Made by a program: the position numbers and the translations under genes | The notes under the pieces: generated by a model | What the model saw: only the letters and a program-made list of their open reading frames with translations | What the model was told of the DNA's origin: nothing | The model's database searches: none | Part shown: one piece after another, positions 1 to 8,566 of the stretch | Numbering within the stretch: position 1 is the first letter of the stretch | Layout: every line of letters begins with the position of its first letter | NCBI GenBank assembly: GCA_024281135.1 | Contig: JAMXLG010000103.1 | Location: 1-32,834 of the forward strand | Length of the DNA: 32,834 nucleotides | Direction of reading: 5' to 3' | Source: Vulcanimicrobiia bacterium | GTDB taxonomy: Bacteria; Eremiobacterota; Eremiobacteria; Baltobacterales; Baltobacteraceae

Positions 1-90
1 GAGGCCTACGACCTTGTGGCCGGCGTTGATTAGTTCGGGGACGACGGCAGAGCCGATGAAGCCGGAAGCGCCGGTAACAAAAACACGCAT
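1..90 (-). CDS. NAD-dependent epimerase/dehydratase (N-terminal 30 residues)
   Basis: Only the first 30 codons lie in the window; the gene runs off the left edge. The start is the ATG read leftward from 90. A good ribosome site (GGAGGG, 7 nt before the ATG) supports it. The protein opens with a beta strand and the glycine-rich Rossmann loop TGASGFIG, then a helix and a second strand. This is the NAD(P)-binding start of the extended short-chain dehydrogenase (NAD-dependent epimerase) family, so it probably acts on a nucleotide sugar or similar substrate in the cytoplasm. The exact substrate cannot be told from this fragment. It is divergent from a TetR regulator, and its promoter is overlaid by operator-like repeats, so it is the likely target of that regulator. 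Confidence 0.8.
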   Translation of the reverse strand, partial: MRVFVTGASGFIGSAVVPELINAGHKVVGL

Positions 91-112
91 GTGGACCCTC
101 CAGGAAGCGGGA

Positions 113-179
113 TGTCAGTAACTGTCGTCAGTGACTGACATCAGTATATCACCGGCGTCCGCGATGTCAATCACTGACA
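113..179. promoter_or_regulatory. Cluster of three TetR-operator-like 15-bp palindromes
   Basis: Three related inverted repeats of the form TGTCARTnACTGACA lie at 113-127, 126-140 and 165-179. The last two have only one mismatch between arms; the first is more degenerate. They sit between the divergent epimerase and TetR genes. They overlap the -35 box and predicted transcript start of the epimerase promoter. That arrangement is typical of a TetR repressor controlling itself and its neighbour. The link to this TetR is inferred from position. Confidence 0.65.
143..170 (-). promoter_or_regulatory. Sigma-70-type promoter of the epimerase gene
   Basis: Read leftward, a perfect -35 box TTGACA (complement of 165-170) is followed after 16 bp by TATACT (complement of 143-148), which matches the -10 consensus at five of six positions. 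Transcription would start near 136, leaving a leader of about 45 nt that carries the GGAGGG ribosome site. Operator-like palindromes cover the -35 box and the start region. Confidence 0.7.
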
Positions 180-187
180 TCATGCGC

Positions 188-193
188 TATAAT
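188..193 (+). promoter_or_regulatory. -10 box TATAAT of the TetR gene
   Basis: A perfect TATAAT lies 7 nt before the ATG at 201. The upstream ATG at 192 overlaps this box, so it is unlikely to be the start. No convincing -35 box is seen at the right distance; the operator site at 165-179 occupies that region. With transcription starting about 7 nt after the box, the mRNA would begin at or next to the start codon and be leaderless. Confidence 0.5.
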
Positions 194-200
194 GACGGTG

Positions 201-764
201 ATGGGTCGATGGGAGCCGAACGCGCGTGGCCGCCTTCAGGAGGCTGCGCTGGCGTTGTATAGCGAGCGAGGGTACGAGCAGACGACGGTCGCCGAGATCG
301 CAAAGCGCGCAGGCCTTACGGAACGCACGTTTTTCCGGCACTTCACCGACAAGCGCGAAGTGTTGTTCTGGGGTGCAGCAATGTTGCAAGAACGATTGCT
401 GCAAGCTTTGGACGAAGCGCCGGAATCACTGCCGCCGATCGAGCGCGTCGGTCGCGCGTACGAAGAAGTGACGTCGCTGCTCCAAGATCGCGAGTACTCA
501 CGTGCTCGTCAACGCATCATTGTTGCAAACCCGGAGCTTCGCGAACGCGAACAAATCAAACTCTCGTCACTTTCTGCGGTCGCGGCAGAAGCGCTGAGGA
601 GACGCGGCGTTAAAGAAACCGCCGCAAATCTTGCAGCAGAAATGGGCGTCGCTGTTTTTCGCGTCGCATTTGAACGTTGGCTCGCGGAGACGAATGAGCG
701 AACGTTGTCCAATGTTTTTCGCGAATCGTTTGAGGAGTTGAAGGCCGTCAGCGCGGGCAAGTAA
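201..764 (+). CDS. TetR/AcrR family transcriptional regulator
   Basis: The protein is 187 residues, the usual TetR length. Its N-terminal third is a classic TetR DNA-binding domain: a helix ending SERGYEQTTVAEIAKRAGL, a turn, then TERTFFRHFTDKREVLF as the recognition helix and following segment. The rest is an alpha-helical ligand-binding and dimerisation region too variable to name a ligand. I chose the ATG at 201 because the longer start at 192 lies inside a TATAAT box. No ribosome site precedes either, in keeping with a leaderless transcript. It is divergent from an epimerase gene with palindromic repeats between them, so it probably represses that gene and itself. Confidence 0.88.
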   Translation: MGRWEPNARGRLQEAALALYSERGYEQTTVAEIAKRAGLTERTFFRHFTDKREVLFWGAAMLQERLLQALDEAPESLPPIERVGRAYEEVTSLLQDREYSRARQRIIVANPELREREQIKLSSLSAVAAEALRRRGVKETAANLAAEMGVAVFRVAFERWLAETNERTLSNVFRESFEELKAVSAGK

Positions 765-769
765 CAAAG

Positions 770-2575
770 TTAACGCGCCGCGATGCCGTTGCGCAATCGC
801 TGATTCTCCTCACGGAGCAGCTTCGCCTCAGATGCTGCAAGCCGGATTTCATCCTGTGAGAGCGCGATTTTATCTTTCAGCCTGCTCGTTTCAGCCTGCG
901 CGTACCCGGTTGATGCGCCGACTGCTAATGCGCTGAGTATGCGGATCTCATCGCTGTCTAAATGCTCGCCATGTTCGTGACCGCTGTAGAAGGCCAGCGC
1001 CGCGAGCTCATTGCGCACAAAAACCGGCAGGACGACGTCAGGTTTCGCTTGCCCCTTGGGAAAAGGATGCTCCCGCGTTACCAATTCATCAAGTACGTAC
1101 GCGTTTCGCTCACTTTTCGATCTCAGCACGAGTACGTCGTCGTTCTTCAAGTTCTGCAGAGCATCGTTCGGCCAGCCGCGCGCGTGAATGAGTTTGTATT
1201 TGTGGTCGGCATGTTCGAACAACGCCGCGCATGCGAGGTCGAGCGCCTCCAGCGGTTCGTCGACGAGATTGCGCCGGACGGAAACCTCCGACGGCGCTTG
1301 GGGAGTGCCCCAATTGAGATGTCGCAGTCGCCGATCAGCGCTGTACCTGCGACGAAACAGCGTACGTTCTATAGATCGATTGATGCGTTCACGAATGTTG
1401 TCGAACCACATTCCAAAGACGATTGCGGCAACGATTTCCACGAATATGCCCATTCGACGGTCGCTGAGTTGTTCTGAAAACATCCAGTTTATCAAGGCGA
1501 AAAGCGCGATGACGCAAGCGGAGAGCGCACCGTACGCGACACCTCGGCTAATAAAAAACCTCACGTCAATAAGACGATGCTGAAGGATTGCATATGTGAC
1601 GCAAAGCGGCAAGAACCCGTAAGCAGTCCACAGTACAGCGTATACGCTTAGCGGTGCGCTCCGCGGCAGCAGCGCTACCGCGGTGACGGCTGCTGAGTAG
1701 ATCGCGAAACCTACGAAGACCCATAGGATTCGCTGCCGATCCTTGCCTTTATTCTCCGCATAGATAATGCCGAGGAGTACGAGTGCAACAACGGCCCAAA
1801 CGGATGAGGCAATCCCGTATGCGGCTGAATTGCTAAAATCGAATGGTGTATGAGGAACCGCCGCAAAATACCACGCAAGATTCGAGATCGACGCCGGCAG
1901 GTTGAGAACGACAAAGAGCGGCACGAGGATGATCGCAGCTACCATGTGCCAACGCGGTAGCGGTCGTCTTCCAAGGCTAAGAATGAAGACGATTGCGGCG
2001 GATTGTGATATAGCCGCCAACAGCTCAAAGGTCGCGTGGTGAATCACGACAAGAGGCAGCGGGAAGATCAACGGGGCGAGAGCAATCGGCGCGACCTTCT
2101 TGAAAAGTGAAAACAAGAAGAACGACCACGTAAGTACACTTGGACGCTGCCACACCAAGAGGACCGCGAGCGTTATCCAGAACGTCTCGACAAGCACGCG
2201 CAACGGTGCGGACCAGTTCGGCGTCTCTGCGAATTGATCGGCAATAAGGGTAACGCGGCGGCTCCTTCCATTATGCTCGACGGAGAGCGTAGCTTTCTCG
2301 CCTGGATGACTTAGAATGAACGATGCGCTGCTCGGATCGTAGAAGCGAAAGCGCTCCTCTTGCGATGGAAATGCGAGCGAGTCGCCCGTCTGGATGAACG
2401 CACGCGCCGCCGGCAAATTCGGGATGATGTGTGAAACCATATTTGTTACGGTGCTAAACCCAAGATCGCCAAGCGGCGAGATCGGGCGAACGACATCCGG
2501 CAGAGCGAAGCCAAGATCGAACAACGCAAGTGTCAATATGAGAGCAACTCTCACGAACGTCGCTATCACTCTCAA
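770..2575 (-). CDS. PDZ-7TM-GAF membrane sensor-like protein, copy B
   Basis: This 601-residue protein has the same layout as its upstream neighbour and is clearly a paralogue. It has an N-terminal membrane segment, a PDZ-like extracytoplasmic domain (about 35-110), and a run of seven or so hydrophobic helices (about 120-370). These end with an HRLIDVRFFISRGVAYG motif, as found in the membrane part of many sensor histidine kinases. A GAF-like cytoplasmic region (about 415-555) and a short coiled coil (about 560-598) follow. No kinase core, ATPase, GGDEF or other output domain is present. The PDZ part is more degenerate than in copy A. Its ATG overlaps the stop of copy A (ATGA), so the two are translationally coupled. 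It probably senses or relays an envelope signal; the partner is unknown. Confidence 0.75.
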   Translation of the reverse strand: MRVIATFVRVALILTLALFDLGFALPDVVRPISPLGDLGFSTVTNMVSHIIPNLPAARAFIQTGDSLAFPSQEERFRFYDPSSASFILSHPGEKATLSVEHNGRSRRVTLIADQFAETPNWSAPLRVLVETFWITLAVLLVWQRPSVLTWSFFLFSLFKKVAPIALAPLIFPLPLVVIHHATFELLAAISQSAAIVFILSLGRRPLPRWHMVAAIILVPLFVVLNLPASISNLAWYFAAVPHTPFDFSNSAAYGIASSVWAVVALVLLGIIYAENKGKDRQRILWVFVGFAIYSAAVTAVALLPRSAPLSVYAVLWTAYGFLPLCVTYAILQHRLIDVRFFISRGVAYGALSACVIALFALINWMFSEQLSDRRMGIFVEIVAAIVFGMWFDNIRERINRSIERTLFRRRYSADRRLRHLNWGTPQAPSEVSVRRNLVDEPLEALDLACAALFEHADHKYKLIHARGWPNDALQNLKNDDVLVLRSKSERNAYVLDELVTREHPFPKGQAKPDVVLPVFVRNELAALAFYSGHEHGEHLDSDEIRILSALAVGASTGYAQAETSRLKDKIALSQDEIRLAASEAKLLREENQRLRNGIAAR

Positions 2576-4386
2576 GCTCCCGTAGACTGCGGCGCAGAAA
2601 GAAGACTCTCACGCAGTATGGCGTTTTCGCGGCGCAATAGTTCCGTTTCCACGGTCGCACGTTCCGCTTCTCGTTTTGCGGATTCGTGCGCGTGCCGCAA
2701 CTTCTTCACGGAGAGGTGCGCATATCCGGTCGCGGTCCCCGCGGCAAGCGCCACTAAAGTTTGCACCTCGTCGGCATCGAGATGTTCACCGCCATCGTGC
2801 GCACCGTAGAGTGCGATCGCCACGAGCGCACCCCGCACGAATATCGGCAGCGCCACGTCCGGTCTGTTGGGACCCGGCGCTAGCTGGTGTTTGAGCGCGA
2901 AGGTATCATCGATCTCCGACGCGTCCGAGTCACTTCGTAGACTCAGTAGCCTGATATCGTCGCCGTTCAGATCGGAGAGCTTCGCGCTCGGGGCACCACG
3001 TTCGTGGATACGCAGGAATCGAGATTCTCGCTTTTCATAGAGCGCTGCTGAGGCAAGACCCAAAGCCACGAAAGGCTCGTCTACCAGAGCTCGAGCGATC
3101 GCTACATGTGACGTGGCGTTTGGAAGAGCTTTTGCTAGGCGCAACAGATGCTGTTCGGCGTGGTGCTTGCGCCGGAAAAATAAACTGTCTACGATGTGGT
3201 CGACGCGACGTTGCAGGTCCCTGAACCAGAATCCTATCGCAATTGCCGCAAGTACTTGCGCGTAGACGCTGAGCTTCTGATCGCTGAGCTTCTTCGAAAA
3301 AAACCAGTCGATCAATCCCAGAAACACGATGATGCTACTCGAGATTATTGCGTACACGAGCGCACGGCTGACGAAGAAGTTAACGTCGATTAACCGGTGC
3401 TTCAGGATGGAATACGCTACACAAATCGGCAGCACGCCGTAGGTCGTCCAAAGGATTGCGTAAATCTCGAGCGGCGTGCTTGGCGGAAGCAGCGCGACCG
3501 CGGCATTCGCTACGGCGTAAAAGGTGAATCCGACCAGTACCCAGGCGATGCGCATGCGATCCTGGCCGCGACTTTGAGCGTAGATGACACCGAGAAGAGC
3601 CAGCGCCACGAGGCCCCAAAGAACGGAGACCATACCGTACGCAGTTGTCGTACTAAAATCAAGTACCGAATGCGGAATCGCCCAAAAATACCACAAGAAA
3701 TTTTGCACGAGAATCGGGAGGTTCAATGCCGTGAATATGCTGATGAATACGATAGCCGCCGTACGTCGCCAACGTGGAAGCGGATGGGCGCCCAGACTCG
3801 TAATAAATGCAATAGCGGCCGACGGAACGACGGCGGAAAACGTTTGAAACGCCACGTGGTGCAACACCACCAGCGGGAGCGGAAGAATGAGAGGCCCGAG
3901 TGCCATCGGTGAGATATTTGGAAAGAGCGAAAAAACGAAAAACGACCACGTGAGGACGTTCGGAATGCGGAGCACGAGAAACGCCGCAAGAAGTACCCAG
4001 AACGTTTCAATCACTACACGAAGGACGGCGAACCAAGCGGGATATTCGTCGAAGGTATCAGCGATAAGGGTAACCGGCCGGTGTTGATCGCCTTGCAGGA
4101 TTGAAACCGTCGCGGAGTCGCCCGGACGAACCGTTATGAACGATGCGCCGCTCGGATCAAACCAACGAAAACGTACTTCTTGCGTCGGGAAGCCGATGAC
4201 GTCGCCAACTTTGATGCCCGCCCTTTGGGCAGGCCCGCCCGGAACGACGCCTGTGACGTCGCTTGTTATGGCGCTAAATCCGAGATCGCCGATCGGTTGT
4301 AGTGGCCGAATGAGATCGGGCACCGCAAAGATGAGTTCGAGACTCGTTAGTGCGGCCACGATGGCGCCGCGGACGAACGGCCGCAT
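2572..4386 (-). CDS. PDZ-7TM-GAF membrane sensor-like protein, copy A
   Basis: The protein has 604 residues. An N-terminal hydrophobic segment leads into a recognisable PDZ domain (about 35-110) with the motif GGPAQRAGIKVGDVI. Several transmembrane helices follow (about 120-370), ending with HRLIDVNFFVSRALVYA. That motif resembles the 7TM input region of actinobacterial and Chloroflexi sensor kinases. The C-terminal third is a GAF-like fold (about 415-555) and a charged coiled coil. There is no histidine kinase or other catalytic output domain, so it may pair with a separate protein such as the LytS-type kinase upstream. It follows the DUF5916 gene by 56 bp and overlaps copy B by 4 bp. The function is inferred from domains only. 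Confidence 0.75.
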   Translation of the reverse strand: MRPFVRGAIVAALTSLELIFAVPDLIRPLQPIGDLGFSAITSDVTGVVPGGPAQRAGIKVGDVIGFPTQEVRFRWFDPSGASFITVRPGDSATVSILQGDQHRPVTLIADTFDEYPAWFAVLRVVIETFWVLLAAFLVLRIPNVLTWSFFVFSLFPNISPMALGPLILPLPLVVLHHVAFQTFSAVVPSAAIAFITSLGAHPLPRWRRTAAIVFISIFTALNLPILVQNFLWYFWAIPHSVLDFSTTTAYGMVSVLWGLVALALLGVIYAQSRGQDRMRIAWVLVGFTFYAVANAAVALLPPSTPLEIYAILWTTYGVLPICVAYSILKHRLIDVNFFVSRALVYAIISSSIIVFLGLIDWFFSKKLSDQKLSVYAQVLAAIAIGFWFRDLQRRVDHIVDSLFFRRKHHAEQHLLRLAKALPNATSHVAIARALVDEPFVALGLASAALYEKRESRFLRIHERGAPSAKLSDLNGDDIRLLSLRSDSDASEIDDTFALKHQLAPGPNRPDVALPIFVRGALVAIALYGAHDGGEHLDADEVQTLVALAAGTATGYAHLSVKKLRHAHESAKREAERATVETELLRRENAILRESLLSAPQSTGA

Positions 4387-4442
4387 ACCTCATGCATACC
4401 GTACCGGTGAAAACTCGCAAATCCGAAAAGTGCAAAAACAGG

Positions 4443-6668
4443 CTAGTTTTGTCGGCCCGCGTGGATGACGTACTTGACGATGAACCGGTTCAGCGTTTGC
4501 GTCGCTGCAGGAGTACCGAACGATAGATAGAGCTGGTTTCCGTTCGAGAACCGGCTGTGATAACTAATGGCCAGATTAACTCCGGGAACAGTCGTCAATC
4601 CGTTCACTAGACCGTTGATCGATCGGAACTCCAACGCGACGTTTGAATCAGCGCCCAAATTGTAGCCGAGCGAGATCAGCCGCAGCCATTGCGAGTTCAA
4701 CGTCCCATCTGAAATCGTTCGCCCGTACGTACCGGCGTATTGTCCGGCGACGGAAAAGCGGATTCCGAGCGGGCGCGATGCCGAAAGCGAGTATTGCTGG
4801 AGAAACGTTCCACCGAACGGACCTTCGGCGAATGCGAAATCTATCGGCGATTGGGTTCCGTCCCGGTACCCCACTTTGACGTTCAGTTGAGCGAACTGAT
4901 CGGTTTCTCCGCAATAGTAATTCGGAAATCCGGTGTACGACGTACGAAGAAGCGAGGGATCGTTACATCCTAGCGTCCCCGGCGCCGTCGTCGTATAACT
5001 GCGAAGGTAGCCGTTATGCGGGTTGACGGAAATGCTGATTTGGTCCTTGAACGTCGCTTTGAGAATCGCAACCGCGTCGACTTGATGAACCGCTCCGGAG
5101 TCATCAATGTAACGATCGGTCCCTAAAAATAACGAATAGTTCTTGAGTCCAGGCGAGCTTCCTGAAAAAACCAGCCCGTACACCATGCCGCGCGTGTCGG
5201 AAATTGACGTGAAGCCGTCAATTGGGTTGTAATTCGGAGTTACGTCTTGGTAGTTGACGAACACGTTCCAGTTCGGCTTTAGCAACTGTTCCCACACGCT
5301 GAGAGCGCTTGCGTGACCGGGAGCAGCGACGTACGAACCCCCTTCAAATGCCTGGTCGATGCCGCCGTTCAATCCGCTGTGAACGTTTTTGTAGCTCGTG
5401 CCGAGTTCTGCAGCCGTGTCGTTCCCCGCAATACTGTGGTGAGCGATGACCCCGTCGCTCCAGTACGAAAAACTCTGATCGGGGAGTGCATGCGTGTAGC
5501 CGTACGCGATGTCGCTCAATTCGTTACCCGTCGTTTCATCAAAGCCGCGAAACGACAGAACCCCGAAAGATTGATTGCCGAACGATCCTTCGACTTTTGC
5601 TCCATGATCGAACGGCCCGATTGACGGTGAATAAAAAATCTGATTGTTCGGTTGATTGACGCCCGCTGAAGGCGACACCGGATTCAGGAATGCCGCTCCT
5701 TCGGCGAAAAACGGCCGGTACTCCACAAACGCTTGTTTAAACTCCTGCGGCGCGATGGTCTGCTGGTCGACGTCGACGTTTGAAAAATCGGGATTGAGCG
5801 TGGCGACGAAGCGAATCCGATTGGTGAGCGCATAGCTGAAGTCGATGCCCGTGGAGCGCGCCGGTTCCGGTGCAAAGGTCCCATTTGCCTGCGCAAAGAG
5901 CTTGCGGTCTCCGCCGGCGCTGCCCAAAACATAGACATCGGCGCGCGCGCGGTCGCGAAATGTGCCGCTACCCGCAGTAAGCCGAAGTCCGGAAAGGCTC
6001 GGCCAGTATTGCGCATCGCCGAAGGACGGCCATTGCGGTACGGCTGCGTCTTGCATCTTGCCGTCGAACGCCCACGTGTAGTGTTCGCCGCTCGCCGCAA
6101 CGCCGCGCACGAAATTGAAGCGCCACGTTTGCATTGCCGCGTTTCCGCGATGGAGCGCATTGAGTGGGATCGCCATCACCGCCGTCCACGTTCCTTGGTC
6201 GACACGTGCCGCAGCGGCCCAGATGGGATTGTATCTCGTGCTTTCGCTTGCTTGCTGATAGCGAATTCCGCGGGGCGTCGTCTCGAAGTAGTACACGATC
6301 GATCCGTTGCCGCTCGTGTCGATGCCGACGCCGACGAAGTCGTCGAGTCCGAATCCTATGTTGTTCGTCGTTTGATTTGCAATTATCGGAGCGTTGGGTT
6401 GTTGAACTTTGAAGGCGACGTAGAGGTTTCGCGAGTCGTAGAGCACGTAGGCCGACGTTCCAAACGGCGCTGCCGATCGCGTCGTGATGTCTTCAAAGGC
6501 AGACGATGCATCCGTAATCTTTCCGCGATTCCAGTCTGGGTCCGACAGCGACGTATCCAACGCGAGCGCATGTTGCGCCATCGCAGCGGGGTAACTGTTC
6601 GTGTAGGCAACGACCGCCAAGACGATACCCAGCGCGCTCATCGAGGATATCGTAAAAGTGGCCGCCAT
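4443..6668 (-). CDS. DUF5916 outer-membrane protein with CBM9-like N-terminal domain (first copy)
   Basis: The protein has 741 residues from the first ATG. After a hydrophobic N-terminus it has a carbohydrate-binding-module-9-like beta-sandwich (about 40-230), with the family pattern YVLYDSRNLYVAF, DDFVGVGID and YYFETTPRGIRYQ. The remainder is a long beta-strand-rich region matching DUF5916, including PDFSNVDVDQQTIAPQEF and EYRPFFAEGAAFLNP, which probably forms an outer-membrane barrel. It ends in short amphipathic strands. No enzyme activity is established for the family that I can cite. A second start at 6641 is possible because TACGAT lies 7 nt before it. The gene sits 54 bp after a LytTR regulator and is likely co-transcribed. 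A paralogue is encoded at 15693-17999. Confidence 0.82.
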   Translation of the reverse strand: MAATFTISSMSALGIVLAVVAYTNSYPAAMAQHALALDTSLSDPDWNRGKITDASSAFEDITTRSAAPFGTSAYVLYDSRNLYVAFKVQQPNAPIIANQTTNNIGFGLDDFVGVGIDTSGNGSIVYYFETTPRGIRYQQASESTRYNPIWAAAARVDQGTWTAVMAIPLNALHRGNAAMQTWRFNFVRGVAASGEHYTWAFDGKMQDAAVPQWPSFGDAQYWPSLSGLRLTAGSGTFRDRARADVYVLGSAGGDRKLFAQANGTFAPEPARSTGIDFSYALTNRIRFVATLNPDFSNVDVDQQTIAPQEFKQAFVEYRPFFAEGAAFLNPVSPSAGVNQPNNQIFYSPSIGPFDHGAKVEGSFGNQSFGVLSFRGFDETTGNELSDIAYGYTHALPDQSFSYWSDGVIAHHSIAGNDTAAELGTSYKNVHSGLNGGIDQAFEGGSYVAAPGHASALSVWEQLLKPNWNVFVNYQDVTPNYNPIDGFTSISDTRGMVYGLVFSGSSPGLKNYSLFLGTDRYIDDSGAVHQVDAVAILKATFKDQISISVNPHNGYLRSYTTTAPGTLGCNDPSLLRTSYTGFPNYYCGETDQFAQLNVKVGYRDGTQSPIDFAFAEGPFGGTFLQQYSLSASRPLGIRFSVAGQYAGTYGRTISDGTLNSQWLRLISLGYNLGADSNVALEFRSINGLVNGLTTVPGVNLAISYHSRFSNGNQLYLSFGTPAATQTLNRFIVKYVIHAGRQN
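6649..6654 (-). promoter_or_regulatory. Possible -10 box TACGAT before the internal DUF5916 start
   Basis: Read leftward, TACGAT stands 7 nt before the ATG at 6641, with TTGTAG 17 bp upstream as a weak -35 box. The same TACGAT spacing occurs before the starts at 8564, 9364 and 12735. If real, it gives the DUF5916 gene its own leaderless promoter starting at residue 10 of the long ORF. Confidence 0.35.
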
Positions 6669-6722
6669 GCGCTACAACGCGCCCGGGACGAAAGGGACGT
6701 TTCGCGGGATTAGCTGACGGCG

Positions 6723-7427
6723 CTAGGCCGGGCTGAGTAAGCCGGACACGTTTTCATGAAAGGTGCGGCTCGAGTTTAGCCGGGTGCCATCCTCCATGAT
6801 CACCACATACTCTCCGTGTGACCACGGCTGTAATTCGCGAACGAGAGCGCTGTTCACCGCGAACGACCGGTGAATGCGAATAAAACCGAAGTCTTGCACG
6901 CGATTGCAGAATGTTGACATTGTCGCGCGGAGCTTCAGCGTCGTGGATCGTAAGTGCAGTGTAAGATTGTTGCCTGCTGCTTCGATCCACACGATTTCTG
7001 AGGGCACAAGTGAGACGACGCGTCCGTCAGTCTGACGTAACGTCAGTCGCTTGTGTGGAACGGCACCGAGTCGCTCGCGTGCCTTATTCAGCGCCTTTGC
7101 AAAGCGCGATGCGGTGAATGGTTTGAGTAAATAATCCGCTGCGTCGACATCGAACGCGTCCACACCGTAGGTGCTGTGCGCCGTAACAAAAACGAAGGCA
7201 GGCTTGATTCGGCCGAATGCTTCGTCGCGCAACATGTCGATAGGAGAACCACCGGGCATCTGAATGTCCAAGAAGACGATATCGGGTGCCAGTCGCGTGA
7301 TTTCTGCACGCGCTTCCTCAGTTGTTCCGCACTCGCCGACGATCTCGAGATCGTTATAGCGCACAACGAGCATTCGCAACCGCATGCGCGCGCTTTGCTC
7401 GTCATCGACGATCAGCACTCGAATCAT
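6723..7427 (-). CDS. LytR/AlgR-type response regulator (REC-LytTR)
   Basis: The protein has 234 residues, typical of the family. A receiver domain occupies about 1-120, with acidic residues VDDEQ near the start, the phosphoacceptor aspartate in IVFLDIQMPG, and the conserved lysine in LLKPFTASRF. A LytTR DNA-binding domain occupies about 130-232, with motifs VWIEAAGNN, GFIRIHRSFAVN and the closing strand pair. It would be phosphorylated by the LytS-type kinase encoded just upstream, whose stop overlaps its start by 4 bp. It probably regulates the DUF5916 and PDZ-7TM-GAF genes that follow on the same strand, but no target site is proven here. Confidence 0.93.
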   Translation of the reverse strand: MIRVLIVDDEQSARMRLRMLVVRYNDLEIVGECGTTEEARAEITRLAPDIVFLDIQMPGGSPIDMLRDEAFGRIKPAFVFVTAHSTYGVDAFDVDAADYLLKPFTASRFAKALNKARERLGAVPHKRLTLRQTDGRVVSLVPSEIVWIEAAGNNLTLHLRSTTLKLRATMSTFCNRVQDFGFIRIHRSFAVNSALVRELQPWSHGEYVVIMEDGTRLNSSRTFHENVSGLLSPA

Positions 7428-8503
7428 AGCGCCGGTCCCGTCGTCGGAATCGCTAGCGTAAGACGCGTTCCAATCGTTTCGCTTGGTGCGATCGAAAGTT
7501 TGGCCCCGGTTCCGTACAGCTCCGCCAGCCTGGCGCGCGTGTTTCCGATGCCGATCCCTTCCTGGAAGGTCAGCATATCGAGGGCTGTGCCGTTGTCGCT
7601 GACGTCGATTCGCAGGCTGTCATTTTCCAGACGGCACGAGACGTCGACGGTAATGCCGGAAGATGTTTTCTCCAATCCGTGGACGATTGCGTTTTCAACA
7701 AGCGGCTGGAGAGTGAACGTCGGGACCATAATCTCGAGTGCTCGCGGCTCGGTCGAAATGCGCACGTTTAGACGGTCGCCGTAGCGCATCTTCATGATTA
7801 GCGCATAGCGATCGAGCAGGCTGAGTTCTTCACGCAGTGGGACCATCGGGCGATTCGATTTGTCGGTTGCCGTTCGAAGAAGAGCCGCGAGAGCGGCGAT
7901 CATCTCTTCGGCTGCAGGCACGTCGGTCTGCATGATGGCTACGATTGCATTGAGCGTGTTAAAGATAAAGTGCGGATGAAGCTGTCGCTGTAGCGCCTCA
8001 ACCCTCAGCTTCGTTACATCAGCTTCGAGACGCAGCGCACGTGCCGCACGTTCGTTTGCGATGCGCACTTGCGTGATTGAAACGATGATTGTGAGCACGA
8101 CCGAGTAGATGAGAAAGGTAAAGATGCCCTCCCCGAGAGTCATGGCAACGGTGAAGTGTCTTCCAAGAAATGTATTGCCGACGAACGCAAGCAACGGCAA
8201 TCCAATGCTGCAAACACCGATCAACGAAGCAAGATAAATCCCGAGGGTCGTCACTATCGGGCGGCCTGTCGGAGGGAAGCGGTAAGCGACGTAAATGAGC
8301 GCCGGTGTCAATAGTCCGAGCGCGAATTGCTCGCCGAGCGTTCCCGCAAAGTTCGATGCCAGGTCAAGCGGGCGCCCTTCGAAGATGCGTTCCACGCTGC
8401 CCCATACGGTGATCAGCACCGCAAATGCCGTCCATGCGGCGATTGAGACGACGAACCACCCCTTAGCGGTGGACATGATGAGCATTCCGTACGTGGACGA
8501 CAT
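7424..8503 (-). CDS. LytS/YehU-type sensor histidine kinase
   Basis: The protein has 359 residues. About six hydrophobic segments cover the first 155 residues and form a membrane sensor with little extracytoplasmic material. Next comes the His_kinase domain of the LytS class with the phosphoacceptor motif LHPHFIFNTLNAIVAIMQ. A HATPase region follows, with VENAIVHGL (N box), DVSDNGTA (G1) and GIGIGNTRARLAELYG (G2). Kinases of this class pair with LytTR regulators, and the next gene is one, overlapping by 4 bp. The gene is the first of a five-gene minus-strand run and is divergent from the protease-like gene at 8564. The stimulus is unknown. Confidence 0.92.
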   Translation of the reverse strand: MSSTYGMLIMSTAKGWFVVSIAAWTAFAVLITVWGSVERIFEGRPLDLASNFAGTLGEQFALGLLTPALIYVAYRFPPTGRPIVTTLGIYLASLIGVCSIGLPLLAFVGNTFLGRHFTVAMTLGEGIFTFLIYSVVLTIIVSITQVRIANERAARALRLEADVTKLRVEALQRQLHPHFIFNTLNAIVAIMQTDVPAAEEMIAALAALLRTATDKSNRPMVPLREELSLLDRYALIMKMRYGDRLNVRISTEPRALEIMVPTFTLQPLVENAIVHGLEKTSSGITVDVSCRLENDSLRIDVSDNGTALDMLTFQEGIGIGNTRARLAELYGTGAKLSIAPSETIGTRLTLAIPTTGPAL

Positions 8504-8524
8504 CTTAAAGCCTGCGCAAACGCC

Positions 8525-8566
8525 GTTCTAGAAGCGTCCGGGCCGCACGCATACGATGTGGTCATG
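8525..8566 (+). repeat. Promoter-like element, copy 1 (GTTCTAGAA ... GCATACGATG ... ATG)
   Basis: GTTCTAGAA (8525-8533) is followed after 18 bp by TACGAT (8552-8557) and, after 6 nt, by the ATG at 8564. A near-identical arrangement precedes the next gene (9324-9366). The shared words are GTTCTAGAA and GCATACGATG; the sequence between them differs. TACGAT fits a -10 box placed for a leaderless mRNA. Confidence 0.55.

Noticed and set aside
192..200. Longer start of the TetR gene at 192
   Set aside because: The ATG overlaps a perfect TATAAT box, so the transcript could not include it.
962..1477. Long plus-strand ORF opposite the PDZ-7TM-GAF gene
   Set aside because: It is the antisense shadow of the minus-strand gene, with arginine-rich composition and no family resemblance.
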